Source: Spirochaetales bacterium (GTDB lineage Bacteria; Spirochaetota; GWE2-31-10; MWDO01). From it: a stretch of 38,666 bases of DNA. The stretch is taken from NCBI GenBank assembly GCA_017540815.1, contig JAFYAI010000099.1, positions 1-38,666 of the forward strand, read 5' to 3'. A program made the translations under genes and the position numbers. This document shows positions 8,238 to 16,001 of the stretch, piece after piece. Numbering within the stretch: position 1 is the first letter of the stretch; each line of letters starts with the position of its first letter. Under the pieces are notes generated by a model. It searched no databases, was not told where the DNA came from, and was given only the letters and a program-made list of their open reading frames with translations.

Positions 8238-9491
8238 TTATTTCCCCATTATCTTTAATATTCTCCTTGCAATATCATCCTGCCGTGCGTTGACTTTGAT
8301 ATGCACATCGGCAGTTTGTGTGTATATACCGTATCGCTCGTTATATCGCTGCTGAAGGGCTGCTCTGTCCTGTGATAACGGTCTGTTCGCCGTAGGACGA
8401 ATATCCTCAATCGGTCTGTCGAGGAAAAATATCACTCCGTTGGCTTTAAGAGCCGAAACATTCTCAGGACGGAGAATAGCTCCTCCGCCAGTCGATATTA
8501 CAATGCCTGTCTGTTGGCTGACTTCTCGGATAACTTCTGATTCTGCATTGCGGAATGTTTCCTCGCCGAATTGAGCGAAGATCTGCGGTATCTCCATTCC
8601 GAATTTGTCAGCGATAAGGATGTCTGTATCGACCATAGTTCTGCCGCCGAGCCGAGATAGTGCTTTGCCAACGGTTGATTTGCCGCAGCCTGGCATCCCG
8701 ATCAGCACAATATTCTGCTTCATAGATGTAACTTTAGCGAAGATATTCTCCGTAAGGCTGTTATCATATTCTGTATCGAAGAATTTCTCTGACGCAGCAA
8801 CTGCTTGCTTGACGAGCATATATAATCCGTTGGCAGCTTTAATATTGCGTGCTTTCGCATTCCGCACAAGCCGTGTCACAAGCGGATTGTAGATTACATC
8901 GACGACACCTTCCAGTTTCGGAAAATCTTCTATATTAATAGGGACATTCTCATTCTGAGGAAACATCCCGACAGGCGTAGTATTGATGATGATCTGGGCA
9001 TCGCTGTAGTCACGCACTGCGTCGTCGTAAGTGATGACCTTAACATCGGCATCATCATTCTCAGCGTGGCGGCTGACTTTGCAGACCGATGCGGCTTCCA
9101 TATCACGGACCACGGCGAGAGCAGTTCTGCTTGTGCCGCCTGTGCCGAGTATCAGAACTTTCCTGTCTTTGATAAGAATGTCGTTCCGCTCAATGAGACT
9201 TTTCAGACCGATGTAGTCAGTGTTGTCACCGAAGAGGCGACTGCCGCGGTTGACGATAGTATTAACTGCACCGATCTTCTTAGCCCGATCGCTTATGCTG
9301 TCGAGATATGGTATGACAGTCTGCTTGTATGGGATTGTGACATTGATCCCGCGGAAGTCCTTCGCCCGCATAAAAGCATCTATCTCATTCTTAGGTATCT
9401 CCTGCAACTCATACTGATAACTACCTATCATATTATGTATCACCTTAGAGAAACTGTGACCGAGTTTCTCTCCTATCAGTCCGTATTCCAT
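8238..9491 (-). CDS. aroE-aroK: Bifunctional shikimate dehydrogenase / shikimate kinase fusion
   Basis: The start chosen is the ATG at 9491 (MEYGLIGEKLGHSFS) because AAGGAGG lies just upstream; the open frame continues upstream into aroC without a better start. Residues 1 to about 255 are the NADPH-dependent dehydrogenase: GEKLGHSFS, NVTIPYK with the catalytic Lys, GAVNTIV, GDNTDY with the catalytic Asp, and the dinucleotide loop GTGGTSRTA. Residues about 258-417 are the kinase: Walker A GMPGCGKST, VDTDILI, FGEETFRNAE, STGGGA and the lid RPTANRPL. The two steps are consecutive in the pathway, so the fusion joins them in one chain. The gap from aroC is 10 bp. Confidence 0.95.
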   Translation of the reverse strand: MEYGLIGEKLGHSFSKVIHNMIGSYQYELQEIPKNEIDAFMRAKDFRGINVTIPYKQTVIPYLDSISDRAKKIGAVNTIVNRGSRLFGDNTDYIGLKSLIERNDILIKDRKVLILGTGGTSRTALAVVRDMEAASVCKVSRHAENDDADVKVITYDDAVRDYSDAQIIINTTPVGMFPQNENVPINIEDFPKLEGVVDVIYNPLVTRLVRNAKARNIKAANGLYMLVKQAVAASEKFFDTEYDNSLTENIFAKVTSMKQNIVLIGMPGCGKSTVGKALSRLGGRTMVDTDILIADKFGMEIPQIFAQFGEETFRNAESEVIREVSQQTGIVISTGGGAILRPENVSALKANGVIFFLDRPIEDIRPTANRPLSQDRAALQQRYNERYGIYTQTADVHIKVNARQDDIARRILKIMGK

Positions 9492-9501
9492 ATCTGCCTC
9501 C

Positions 9502-10599
9502 TTAGTCATGCTGCGAGATCCAGTCTGTTCCATACCGCAGTGCAAGCATATCACACAGAGCAAGTGCTGTTACGCTGTCAATGACAACTCTTGCCCGATG
9601 GATTATCGCCGGATCGTGGCGGCCGTTTATAGTGAGTTTTTTACATTCTTTAGTCATAATGTCTACACTGTCCTGTTCTTTGTAGATTGACGGAGTGGGT
9701 TTGACTGCACATCGGAAGATGATCGGCATTCCGCTTGTAATGCCGCCGTTAATGCCGCCGCTGTAGTTGGTTTTTGTGGCGACCTTGTCTCCGTCTATGC
9801 AGAATTGGTCATTGACCTCACTGCCTCTTCTGCTGCACATATCGAAGCCTCCGCCAAACTCTACGCCTTTGACTGCAGGCACTGCAAACAGTCCGTGGCT
9901 AAGCACGCTCTCCATTGTATCGAACCACGGTTCTCCGACACCTGCCGGCACTCCGACAACTGCCGTCTCCAGCACTCCGCCCACGCTGTCTCCGTCTGCT
10001 GCTGCAGATTCGGCTGCAGTGTGCATCTGAGCGGCTGCAGTCTCATCCAGCACGGCGAAAATCATATCATTCAGCCGCGTTATATCTTCATTATAATCGC
10101 TGAAATGTCTGTCCTGCACATCGGCAAGTCTCGCAATGTGAGTGCCTATTTTGATGCCTTTGGCTCTAAGTGCGTCTATCGCTATCGCTCCGGCGGCGAC
10201 AAGTGCCGCAGTAATACGGCCGCTGAAATGTCCTCCGCCACGATAATCCTGATAACCGTGATACTTACATTCTGCTGTCCAGTCGGCATGAGAAGGTCTC
10301 GGAGTTCGGCGAAGTTCGGTATAGTCGCCGCTGTGCTTATTCTCATTCGGAATGAGTATGCAGATCGGCGTGCCTGTTGTCAGTCCGTTATAGACTCCGC
10401 TTACTATCAGGAACGGATCCGACTCGCGTCTTGCTGTGGATATTGTTCCTTGCGGTCTCCGTTTGTCCAGCTGTGAATGGATAAACTCATCATTGACCGG
10501 CAATCCTGGAGCAAGTCCGTCTATCACTACACCGACTGCTTCACCGTGACTTTCGCCGAATATTGTTACTGCAACGCTGCTTCCGAATGTGTTTTTCAT
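9502..10599 (-). CDS. aroC: Chorismate synthase
   Basis: This 365-residue enzyme uses reduced FMN to form chorismate from EPSP. The three classic signatures are present: FGESHGEAVGVVIDG near the N-terminus, YRGGGHFSGRITAALVAAG in the centre, and NGRHDPAIIHRARVV near the C-terminus (family usually GRHDPC; here Ala follows Pro). The GGGFDMCSRRGSE and SGGINGGITSGMP segments bind the flavin and substrate. AAGGAATTCTT precedes the start, just after the hairpin that overlaps the aroB 3' end. Confidence 0.97.
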   Translation of the reverse strand: MKNTFGSSVAVTIFGESHGEAVGVVIDGLAPGLPVNDEFIHSQLDKRRPQGTISTARRESDPFLIVSGVYNGLTTGTPICILIPNENKHSGDYTELRRTPRPSHADWTAECKYHGYQDYRGGGHFSGRITAALVAAGAIAIDALRAKGIKIGTHIARLADVQDRHFSDYNEDITRLNDMIFAVLDETAAAQMHTAAESAAADGDSVGGVLETAVVGVPAGVGEPWFDTMESVLSHGLFAVPAVKGVEFGGGFDMCSRRGSEVNDQFCIDGDKVATKTNYSGGINGGITSGMPIIFRCAVKPTPSIYKEQDSVDIMTKECKKLTINGRHDPAIIHRARVVIDSVTALALCDMLALRYGTDWISQHD

Positions 10600-10613
10600 A
10601 AGAATTCCTTTTT

Positions 10614-10667
10614 GAATTAGTTGATATTATTATCAGACTTTAGGCTGATAATAATATCAACTAATTC
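10614..10667. repeat. 23-bp perfect intercistronic hairpin at the aroB 3' end
   Basis: Arms 10614-10636 and 10645-10667 pair perfectly with an 8-nt loop. The stem covers the last aroB codons and its stop. On the minus strand it is followed by AAAAAGGAATTC, which is the aroC ribosome site and not a U-run. It therefore looks like an mRNA processing, stability or coupling element within the operon, not a terminator. Confidence 0.85.
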
Positions 10668-11642
10668 GCTCCTTGTTATTTTTTCCATTATATAAGAGCC
10701 GATTTCTTCGACTCGCACAATTGTGACATTATTGCCGTCGAATTTTTTATCATGCCGGATTGCTTCGATCACTTTATGCTTGTCGAAATCGATATGAGTC
10801 GGCAGTCCGAGTTTTTGCAGGACAGGGATAAGCCGATTCCTTACAGAGTCACTGCACATTGGCAGCATTCCAAAGGCGACGCATTCTCCGTGCAGGAATG
10901 AATCCAATCCCAGCGAAGACTCCACAGCATGACCGATCGTATGTCCGAAGTTAAGCACTTTTCGCAGACCGGATTCTTTCTCATCCTGCTCGACGACATT
11001 TTTCTTCAGCTCAACGGAGCGGGCTATAATGTCATCTATTATGTCAGGCACATTCTCACGCTCAATACGCTCAAACAGTGCGGCATCGAATGTTGCTGCC
11101 ATTTTGACACTCTCGGCGAGTCCGTTGGCAATCTGGCGAGGCGGCAGCGTCACAAGCACATCGGGATCGATCAGCACGCACTTAGGCTGATGAAATGCAC
11201 CGACCATATTCTTATATTGACCGAAGTCGATAGCCGTCTTGCCGCCGACAGAAGAGTCTACCTGTGACAGCACAGTCGTCGGAATGTTGTAGAAGTCTAT
11301 GCCGCGCATATAGCATGCCGCAGCAAAACCGGCCATATCACCGACAACTCCTCCGCCGACAGCCGTCACGCAGTCAGTCCGAGTGAAATTATTCTCAAGC
11401 ATCGCTTGGAGCAGCTTCTGCCAGTTATCGACATTCTTACTCGGCTCACCCTGCGGCACACAGACAATAACAGGATCTTTGCACAATTGTGCTATCGTGT
11501 CGGCATACTGTTTCGGCACTCCGCTGTCAGTTACGACAAGCACCTTGCGATGGAGATTTAAATATTTATCGGCATTCTGCAGGACACCGCGTTCGATGAT
11601 GATGTCGTAGCTGTTTATACCAAGATTGACTTTACAATTCAT
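10617..11642 (-). CDS. aroB: 3-dehydroquinate synthase
   Basis: The 341-residue NAD+- and Zn-dependent enzyme cyclises DAHP to 3-dehydroquinate. The NAD loop GGGVVGDMAGFAAACYMRGI and IPTTVLSQVDSSVGGKTAID are complete. Metal ligands are visible in GLAESVKMA (Glu), LNFGHTIGHAVE (His) and FLHGECVAFGM (His). GGAGTTATT precedes the ATG. Both its 5' leader and its 3' end carry long perfect hairpins (11659-11705 and 10614-10667). One exact (11481) and one near-exact (10715) GCACAATTGTGC copy lie inside it. Confidence 0.96.
   Translation of the reverse strand: MNCKVNLGINSYDIIIERGVLQNADKYLNLHRKVLVVTDSGVPKQYADTIAQLCKDPVIVCVPQGEPSKNVDNWQKLLQAMLENNFTRTDCVTAVGGGVVGDMAGFAAACYMRGIDFYNIPTTVLSQVDSSVGGKTAIDFGQYKNMVGAFHQPKCVLIDPDVLVTLPPRQIANGLAESVKMAATFDAALFERIERENVPDIIDDIIARSVELKKNVVEQDEKESGLRKVLNFGHTIGHAVESSLGLDSFLHGECVAFGMLPMCSDSVRNRLIPVLQKLGLPTHIDFDKHKVIEAIRHDKKFDGNNVTIVRVEEIGSYIMEKITRSELVDIIISLKSDNNIN
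10715..10726. repeat. GCACAATTGTGA, near-copy of the palindrome (in aroB)
   Basis: Eleven of twelve bases match GCACAATTGTGC, and the inner ten form the perfect palindrome. Confidence 0.7.
11481..11492. repeat. GCACAATTGTGC palindrome, copy 4 (in aroB)
   Basis: Exact 12-base palindrome within aroB, preceded by TT, read as Ala-Gln-Leu-Cys. Confidence 0.85.
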
Positions 11643-11658
11643 AATAACTCCTTAATTT

Positions 11659-11705
11659 TCCGAGATTTGCAGTCTGACGCATAGCGTCAGACTGCAAATC
11701 TCGGA
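11659..11705. repeat. 22-bp perfect intercistronic hairpin between pheA and aroB
   Basis: Arms 11659-11680 and 11684-11705 around the loop ATA. It begins right after the pheA stop. In the minus direction it is followed by AAAATTAAGGAG, the aroB ribosome site. There is no U-tract, so a terminator is unlikely. Confidence 0.85.
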
Positions 11706-12803
11706 TTAATTCAGTTTTACTACCTCACTATAATGTCCCACCACTTTCAGTTTTTCACATTCGGCGGAGAGTTCCGACAGCATGATCTGCCCAAGCTGAC
11801 TCTTGTCATCGCCCTCTGCTTCGACATAGAAATAATACTGCCATGCCGGTTCTTTCATCGGGCGGCTTCGCAGTGCCTGCATATTGAATCCGTATTTACT
11901 GATGACATTGATCGCTTTGAGCAGTGCACCTGCAACCTGTTTAACGGTAAACATCATTATAAATTTGTTGTCATGTTCCGGGATATACTCCGCTCTTGAC
12001 AGCACGGCAAATTTCGTAGCATTGGTGTCACTTTTGTTTACGCCGCGTTCCAATATCTCCAAGTCGTATATGCTTGCTGTCTCTTCGCTTGCGATCGCAG
12101 CCAGAGTTTTATCACCGCTCTCTTTGACTGTTACTGCGGCGGCGGCTGTGCTTGCGGCATTTATAGTTGTCAGATTATTGTCTTCGATATACGGGCGGCA
12201 CTGAGCAAGAGCCTGCGGATGGCTTATCACTTTGCGAATGTCATTCTTAGCGGTGCCTTTCAGACCGATGAGATTGTGGACGATCTTCAGCGAATAGATG
12301 CCATTGAGGAACAGCGGTCCTTCGTAGAGCAGATCGATCACCTGACCGACTTCACCGGCATAACTGTTCTCGATCGGCAGCACGCAGCAGTCACATTCAC
12401 CGGACTCAACTGCCTGATACGCCTTGTCAAATGCGGTGAAAGACACATAACTGCTGTCAGGGAAGATCTTCTTCGCAGCGATATTGGCATACGCTCCTTC
12501 GACACCGCTGTAAGCGATACGCAGACCGGCATTGAGACGGCTCTGATACTGCTTGGATATATCTATAGTGTCTTTGAGGAAAAGGCGATAGTATTCTTCG
12601 AGAACTTTGTCATCCAGCTGAGAATGCCGGTTAAATATCTGTTCTTCGCGAGCCGGATCATAAACAGGCAGCCCGCGTTCCTTTTTATATTGGGCAATAT
12701 TCTCTGCCGCCTTCATTCTGCGAATGAAAAGATCCATCATCTGCTTGTCAATGTCATTAATCTCTTTGCGGGCATTTTCCAGATTGTCCATTTGTATCAC
12801 CAT
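11706..12803 (-). CDS. pheA: Bifunctional chorismate mutase / prephenate dehydratase (P-protein)
   Basis: This 365-residue protein converts chorismate to prephenate and then to phenylpyruvate, the Phe branch. Residues about 5-90 are an AroQ-type chorismate mutase helix bundle (ARKEINDIDKQMMDLFIRRMKAAENI and YKKERGLPVYDPAREEQI). Residues about 95-270 are the dehydratase (YSGVEGAYANIAA, VLPIENSYAGEV, ISHPQALAQC, NKSDTNATKFAVL with the conserved Thr). Residues about 278-360 are an ACT domain (FMMFTVKQVAGALLKAINVISKYGFNMQALRSRP), usually the Phe feedback site. The start at 12803 sits almost on AAGGA; the ATG at 12791 (MDNLENAR) may be the real one. First gene of the aro operon, behind an attenuator. 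Confidence 0.95.
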   Translation of the reverse strand: MVIQMDNLENARKEINDIDKQMMDLFIRRMKAAENIAQYKKERGLPVYDPAREEQIFNRHSQLDDKVLEEYYRLFLKDTIDISKQYQSRLNAGLRIAYSGVEGAYANIAAKKIFPDSSYVSFTAFDKAYQAVESGECDCCVLPIENSYAGEVGQVIDLLYEGPLFLNGIYSLKIVHNLIGLKGTAKNDIRKVISHPQALAQCRPYIEDNNLTTINAASTAAAAVTVKESGDKTLAAIASEETASIYDLEILERGVNKSDTNATKFAVLSRAEYIPEHDNKFIMMFTVKQVAGALLKAINVISKYGFNMQALRSRPMKEPAWQYYFYVEAEGDDKSQLGQIMLSELSAECEKLKVVGHYSEVVKLN

Positions 12804-12823
12804 TCCTTGTCAGCCATAAAAAA

Positions 12824-12849
12824 AAGTCATCGCCTTGTAACGATGACTT
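12824..12849 (-). terminator. Attenuator terminator in the aro operon leader
   Basis: On the minus strand AAGTCATCG (12849-12841), loop TTACAAGG and CGATGACTT (12832-12824) run straight into eight T residues (to 12818). It lies 14 bp upstream of the pheA coding region and 25 bp downstream of the leader-peptide stop. The 5' arm AAGTCATCG is duplicated at 12912-12904. A segment CGATGAATT (12905-12897) could pair with the 5' arm in eight of nine positions and prevent the terminator from forming. Confidence 0.85.
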
Positions 12850-12873
12850 ATTGTTCTGATTGAAGTGCTGACC

Positions 12874-12972
12874 TTAACAACACGGCACATTGCAATAATT
12901 CATCGATGACTTGCTAAAGTAAAAAAAGAAAAACGCATAATAATAGTTAAAGACATCGAAAATATTGTGCAT
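12874..12972 (-). CDS. Aromatic-rich leader peptide controlling the shikimate operon
   Basis: A 32-codon frame begins with ATG at 12972, reads MHNIFDVFNYYYAFFFFYFS at its start and ends at TAA 12876-12874. Seven Phe and five Tyr codons make up 12 of 32 residues, with a block YYYAFFFFYF at residues 10-19 (12945-12916). This matches the logic of E. coli PheL: ribosome stalling at scarce Phe-tRNA or Tyr-tRNA would favour an antiterminator. The frame is open further upstream to 13056, but that ATG lies before the predicted transcription start. The ribosome site is weak (a distant AAAGGG). Translation itself is inferred. Confidence 0.8.
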   Translation of the reverse strand: MHNIFDVFNYYYAFFFFYFSKSSMNYCNVPCC

Positions 12973-13040
12973 TGTGTAAACCGTTAAACCCTTTTTTTGG
13001 TTTGTCGTTAAGTCTGCTGCAATCATCTGACTGCATTTGT

Positions 13041-13069
13041 AATATATCATACTCACAAATAATTGTCAA
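13041..13069 (-). promoter_or_regulatory. Promoter of the aro operon
   Basis: On the minus strand TTGACA (13069-13064), 17-bp spacer and TATATT (13046-13041). The expected start near 13034 gives a leader of about 230 nt that contains the aromatic leader peptide and the attenuator. Confidence 0.8.
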
Positions 13070-13142
13070 CAAGAAAATATATATTTTTTTAAAAATCTTT
13101 TTTTTATTAAAAATTTACTCAAATTTTACTCAATTATTCTCC

Positions 13143-13171
13143 TTGACACACTTCTCCCTCTGTTATATAAT
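13143..13171 (+). promoter_or_regulatory. Consensus sigma-70-type promoter
   Basis: TTGACA (13143-13148), 17-bp spacer and TATAAT (13166-13171), both perfect. It drives the membrane protein gene at 13192, giving a leader of only about 13 nt. It is divergent from the aro promoter; the A/T-rich DNA between them (13070-13142) shows no gene. Confidence 0.85.
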
Positions 13172-13191
13172 TCGCATAAAAGGAGCAGCCA

Positions 13192-13920
13192 ATGAAGCGA
13201 TATGCCGTAATATTTTTATTTTTGTTAATGCCGACTGTAATATTTTGTCGGGAAATATCAAATATCGACAATACATCCGATAATGCAGAAGCAGGATTCC
13301 GAATGCCGGAACTTGAAACTGAATATCCCCGCAGGAAATCAAAGAATAAGAACACGGCAGAATACGCTGCCCACTCGGCATTTAAGTGTAAAGCCGGTGG
13401 TATAGTACTGATGGCATTGTCTTCGATACCGCTGTCGGGTATGATTGCTGTCGCAGGGTATTGTGGAGCAACGAATTTCTGGCTGCCAATGATGTGGACT
13501 ACACCTCTGTTTAATATAACTGCGGTGATGGCGATGTCAGGAGGATTGTCACTCTATATGGGGCTTGTCAAAGCGGCGGCAGCGAAACATTATACTCACG
13601 ATGAATATCAGTTCGAGAGTGGCAAAGCAATGCGGCTCATCGGTGCTGTTATGTTGGGAACTTCTGCCGTTCCGCTGTTTTGTGCTTTGCAGAATGTCTT
13701 AGAGATTTGTGGTGCACCTGTTATTTTGGGCTGCCGTGATTATATGATTGACAGTATCTGGAGTGTTTTTAACTTTGCGATAATGGCTGCACAGATGGCT
13801 GTCGGAGCATCGCTGTTGGGAGCAGGCTGCTATAAGGTTGCAAAGATTTTGGATAAGTACACACCGGAACTCTCGATGTCGAATGATACTGTCAGTGTCG
13901 GACTAAGAATGAGGATATAA
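13192..13920 (+). CDS. Exported membrane protein of unknown function
   Basis: The 242-residue product has a signal peptide (MKRYAVIFLFLLMPTVIFC; Cys19 could be a cleavage or lipidation site), a polar stretch to about residue 62, then about four hydrophobic segments: GGIVLMALSSIPLSGMIAVA, PLFNITAVMAMSGGLSLYM, LIGAVMLGTSAVPLFCALQ and FNFAIMAAQMAVGASLLGAG. The segments pair as two similar halves, each with an xGxxxLGxSxxPL-like phrase. I recognise no family. GGAG lies 8 bp upstream of the ATG. It is a single-gene unit between a perfect promoter and the terminator at 13924-13963, so it is likely well expressed. Confidence 0.75.
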   Translation: MKRYAVIFLFLLMPTVIFCREISNIDNTSDNAEAGFRMPELETEYPRRKSKNKNTAEYAAHSAFKCKAGGIVLMALSSIPLSGMIAVAGYCGATNFWLPMMWTTPLFNITAVMAMSGGLSLYMGLVKAAAAKHYTHDEYQFESGKAMRLIGAVMLGTSAVPLFCALQNVLEICGAPVILGCRDYMIDSIWSVFNFAIMAAQMAVGASLLGAGCYKVAKILDKYTPELSMSNDTVSVGLRMRI

Positions 13921-13923
13921 GGT

Positions 13924-13963
13924 AAAAAAATTAGATTTTGCGTTTACAAAATCTAATTTTTTT
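13924..13963 (+). terminator. Terminator after the membrane protein gene
   Basis: 17-bp A/T-rich stem (13924-13940 with 13947-13963), loop CGTTTA, ending in T-tract. The stem starts 4 bp after the stop codon. Confidence 0.8.
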
Positions 13964-13976
13964 TGTTAAAAATTTC

Positions 13977-14005
13977 TTGACAAATATTCAGAAATTTATT
14001 ATTAT
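13977..14005 (+). promoter_or_regulatory. Promoter of the tRNA-Gln gene
   Basis: TTGACA (13977-13982), 17-bp spacer and TATTAT (14000-14005), 16 bp before the mature tRNA 5' end. Confidence 0.8.
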
Positions 14006-14021
14006 ACACACATCACTTAAT

Positions 14022-14092
14022 TGTCGATTGGTGTAATGGTAGCACACGAGATTCTGGTTCTTGTTGTGGAGGTTCGAGCCCTTCATCGACAG
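14022..14092 (+). tRNA. tRNA-Gln (anticodon CTG)
   Basis: All arms fold. The acceptor is TGTCGAT (14022-14028) with ATCGACA (14085-14091) plus discriminator G. The D arm is GTGTAATGGTAGCAC. The anticodon stem CGAGA/TCTTG encloses loop TTCTGGT with CTG at 14054-14056, reading CAG. The T arm is GGAGG-TTCGAGC-CCTTC with one G-T pair, and the variable loop has four bases. CCA is not encoded. A T-run directly follows at 14094-14100. It has its own promoter and is a single-gene unit. Confidence 0.95.
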
Positions 14093-14247
14093 ATTTTTTT
14101 ATTTTATTTCGTGTCCGCAAAATTTCTCTCATATTTACATTCAATATATTGTTCGATAAGTGATGATTAAGATTATTGTAAGATAATTTATAAGATAAAT
14201 GATAGAATAAGACAAATGCCGTATTCGGTTAGTATGGAGGCTAATAT

Positions 14248-15105
14248 ATGTCAGATGTAATGACAGAAAGCACAGAAAACACGATCGACACAGAGAAAAT
14301 GACAGAGAATATAGAGAATACAACAGAAGAGAAAACAACATCACAATCCGAAAATACAAAAAAATCCCAGAAATCCAAAAAGAAGTCTCATTATCACGCA
14401 GTGCCACCGATTAAGCGATCCAAGAGCAAGGATGACAGTGTTCATGTAACTGATGAAGTATTCAATACATCCTCTCATTTGGCAGGAACTATCATCGCTG
14501 TGTTGGGCACTGTACTGCTGATCCTCAAAGCAGCGACAGGAGATTACGATGATAAGCCGTGGCGGATCGTGTCATTCTCCATTTATGGAGTGACTCTGAT
14601 ACTGATGTTTTTGTGCAGCACGCTGCATCACGGCATCAATGCCAAACGCAGCACAGAGGAACTTTTCCGATTGTTTGATTATTTTGCGATATTTCCGCTG
14701 ATTGCCGGAACATTTACTCCGATATGTCTTGTGACGCTGCGCAGTGAGCCGCAGTGGGGCTGGGGAACATTCGGAACGATATGGGGACTGGCGGCTGTCG
14801 GCATTATGATCAAAGCGATCTTCCCAAAGATACCGAAGTGGGTTACAAATACTATATATCTGTCAATGGGATGGATAGGCATCGTGTTGGCGATACCGTT
14901 CTATCTGACTGTGCGGGAGACAGTCGGCATACTGCCGATCGTGCTGCTCACATTGGGCGGAGTATTCTACACTGTCGGTTCGGCTATATTCTACGGAGAA
15001 TGGCCTAATCCTGTCAAAGGTAAGTTCGGTTTCCATGAGATATGGCACATATTCGTTATACTCGGAGCAGCTTCGCATTATCTGATAATGTATTTCTATA
15101 TATAA
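14248..15105 (+). CDS. trhA: Hemolysin III / TrhA (PAQR-like) integral membrane protein
   Basis: The 285-residue protein has a highly charged, Glu/Lys/Thr/Ser-rich extension (about 1-65) that standard hemolysin III proteins of about 210 residues lack. Seven hydrophobic segments follow. The superfamily metal site is complete: STLHH after the second segment, LFDYFAIFPLIAGTFTP with the conserved Asp, and FHEIWHIFVILGAASHY with the HxxxH pair near the C-terminus. Bacterial members have been linked to membrane homeostasis; the hemolysin name is historical. GGAGG lies upstream of the ATG. The next gene follows 12 bp later, suggesting a two-gene unit. The cytosolic extension is the unusual part. Confidence 0.88.
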   Translation: MSDVMTESTENTIDTEKMTENIENTTEEKTTSQSENTKKSQKSKKKSHYHAVPPIKRSKSKDDSVHVTDEVFNTSSHLAGTIIAVLGTVLLILKAATGDYDDKPWRIVSFSIYGVTLILMFLCSTLHHGINAKRSTEELFRLFDYFAIFPLIAGTFTPICLVTLRSEPQWGWGTFGTIWGLAAVGIMIKAIFPKIPKWVTNTIYLSMGWIGIVLAIPFYLTVRETVGILPIVLLTLGGVFYTVGSAIFYGEWPNPVKGKFGFHEIWHIFVILGAASHYLIMYFYI

Positions 15106-15117
15106 TACGGAGGCTCT

Positions 15118-15960
15118 ATGAAAAAAACTTGGACTCCGCAGCCGCTTAAAACGACACCCGATCAGGAAATGCGGCAGATGGAATGCGGCAGCTTGAATCT
15201 GACTTATCAATATTACGGTCGTGCTGCCGGTAAAACGACGATCCTGTTCCTGTATGGTCTTGGCGGCAATATCGAATACCTGCGTGATATAGGTCCTGTC
15301 TTGTCGGGTAATGACAAGTACAGTTTCCTGTCTGTCGATTATCCGGGACACGGGTATGGTGCTGAGAACGGACCGTTTGTTGTCAGTGAGTTCATAGACT
15401 CTCTGTGCATCCTGCTGGATAAGCTCGGCGAGGATAAGATCATACTTGTAGGATACAGTTTAGGCGGTGCGATAGCGATGATGCTGCATCACCGCATTAA
15501 GGATCGCATTGAGAAACTTGTTTTGCTTAACTGTGATCTGCGTTTCTCATATAATCTGTATAAATATCTGTTCTATAAGTCATATCAGGCTATGCTTGGA
15601 TTGGGGATAGATATAGCGATATATAAGGTCGCCATGTCGCTGCTGACTGATAAATATATGACTCCTAAGAGATATGAAGAGTCTGAAGAGGTTGTGCATT
15701 TTAACAGTCTAAGTCATCTGAAAGACCTGTATCGGCAGATGATATTCAATGATTATGAATATCTTACGAAGGAGATCTCTTGCCCGACATTGATAATCGG
15801 CAGCAAGTGCGACTTCCTTATCTCGGTAAAGAGATCCAAGCATCTGAGCAGTCTTATACCTGGCAGTGATCTTGTGATACAGCCGGATGTCGGTCATCTG
15901 TGTGTTATTACTAATCCGAATGCAACAGCAGCGATAATACTAAACTGGCTAAACAAATAA
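15118..15960 (+). CDS. Alpha/beta-fold hydrolase
   Basis: This 280-residue protein has the canonical hydrolase fold: oxyanion-side phrase FLYGLGGN (about 44-51), DYPGHGYG, nucleophile elbow GYSLGG (Ser about residue 117), acid in IGSKCDFLIS, and the His in PDVGHLC near the C-terminus. The triad Ser-Asp-His is therefore intact. The substrate cannot be told from sequence; esterase or lipase-like activity on a small ester is likely. It lies 12 bp after the TrhA-like gene with an ACGGAGG ribosome site, so the two are probably cotranscribed. No clear terminator follows, only a weak GCGGAA/TTCCGC hairpin at 15970-15995. Confidence 0.85.
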   Translation: MKKTWTPQPLKTTPDQEMRQMECGSLNLTYQYYGRAAGKTTILFLYGLGGNIEYLRDIGPVLSGNDKYSFLSVDYPGHGYGAENGPFVVSEFIDSLCILLDKLGEDKIILVGYSLGGAIAMMLHHRIKDRIEKLVLLNCDLRFSYNLYKYLFYKSYQAMLGLGIDIAIYKVAMSLLTDKYMTPKRYEESEEVVHFNSLSHLKDLYRQMIFNDYEYLTKEISCPTLIIGSKCDFLISVKRSKHLSSLIPGSDLVIQPDVGHLCVITNPNATAAIILNWLNK

Positions 15961-16001
15961 GCGACAGTAGCGGAATCTCACCTGAGCGTTCCGCGAATGC
16001 T

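Noticed and set aside
9492..9563. Upstream extension of the aroE/K frame
   Set aside because: Overlaps aroC; the ATG at 9491 has a strong AAGGAGG and starts exactly at the conserved GEKLGHS region.
9805..10476. 223-residue plus-strand open frame
   Set aside because: Antisense to aroC, rich in Cys/Ser/Arg from reverse reading; aroC motifs are complete.
10614..10667. Hairpin at the aroB end as a transcription terminator
   Set aside because: Followed by A residues and the aroC ribosome site, not by a U-run; termination here would split the pathway.
12219..12863. 214-residue plus-strand open frame
   Set aside because: Antisense to pheA and its attenuator; no family features.
12874..13056. 60-residue form of the leader frame starting at 13056
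   Set aside because: Its first ATG lies upstream of the predicted transcription start; the shorter form from 12972 contains the aromatic block.
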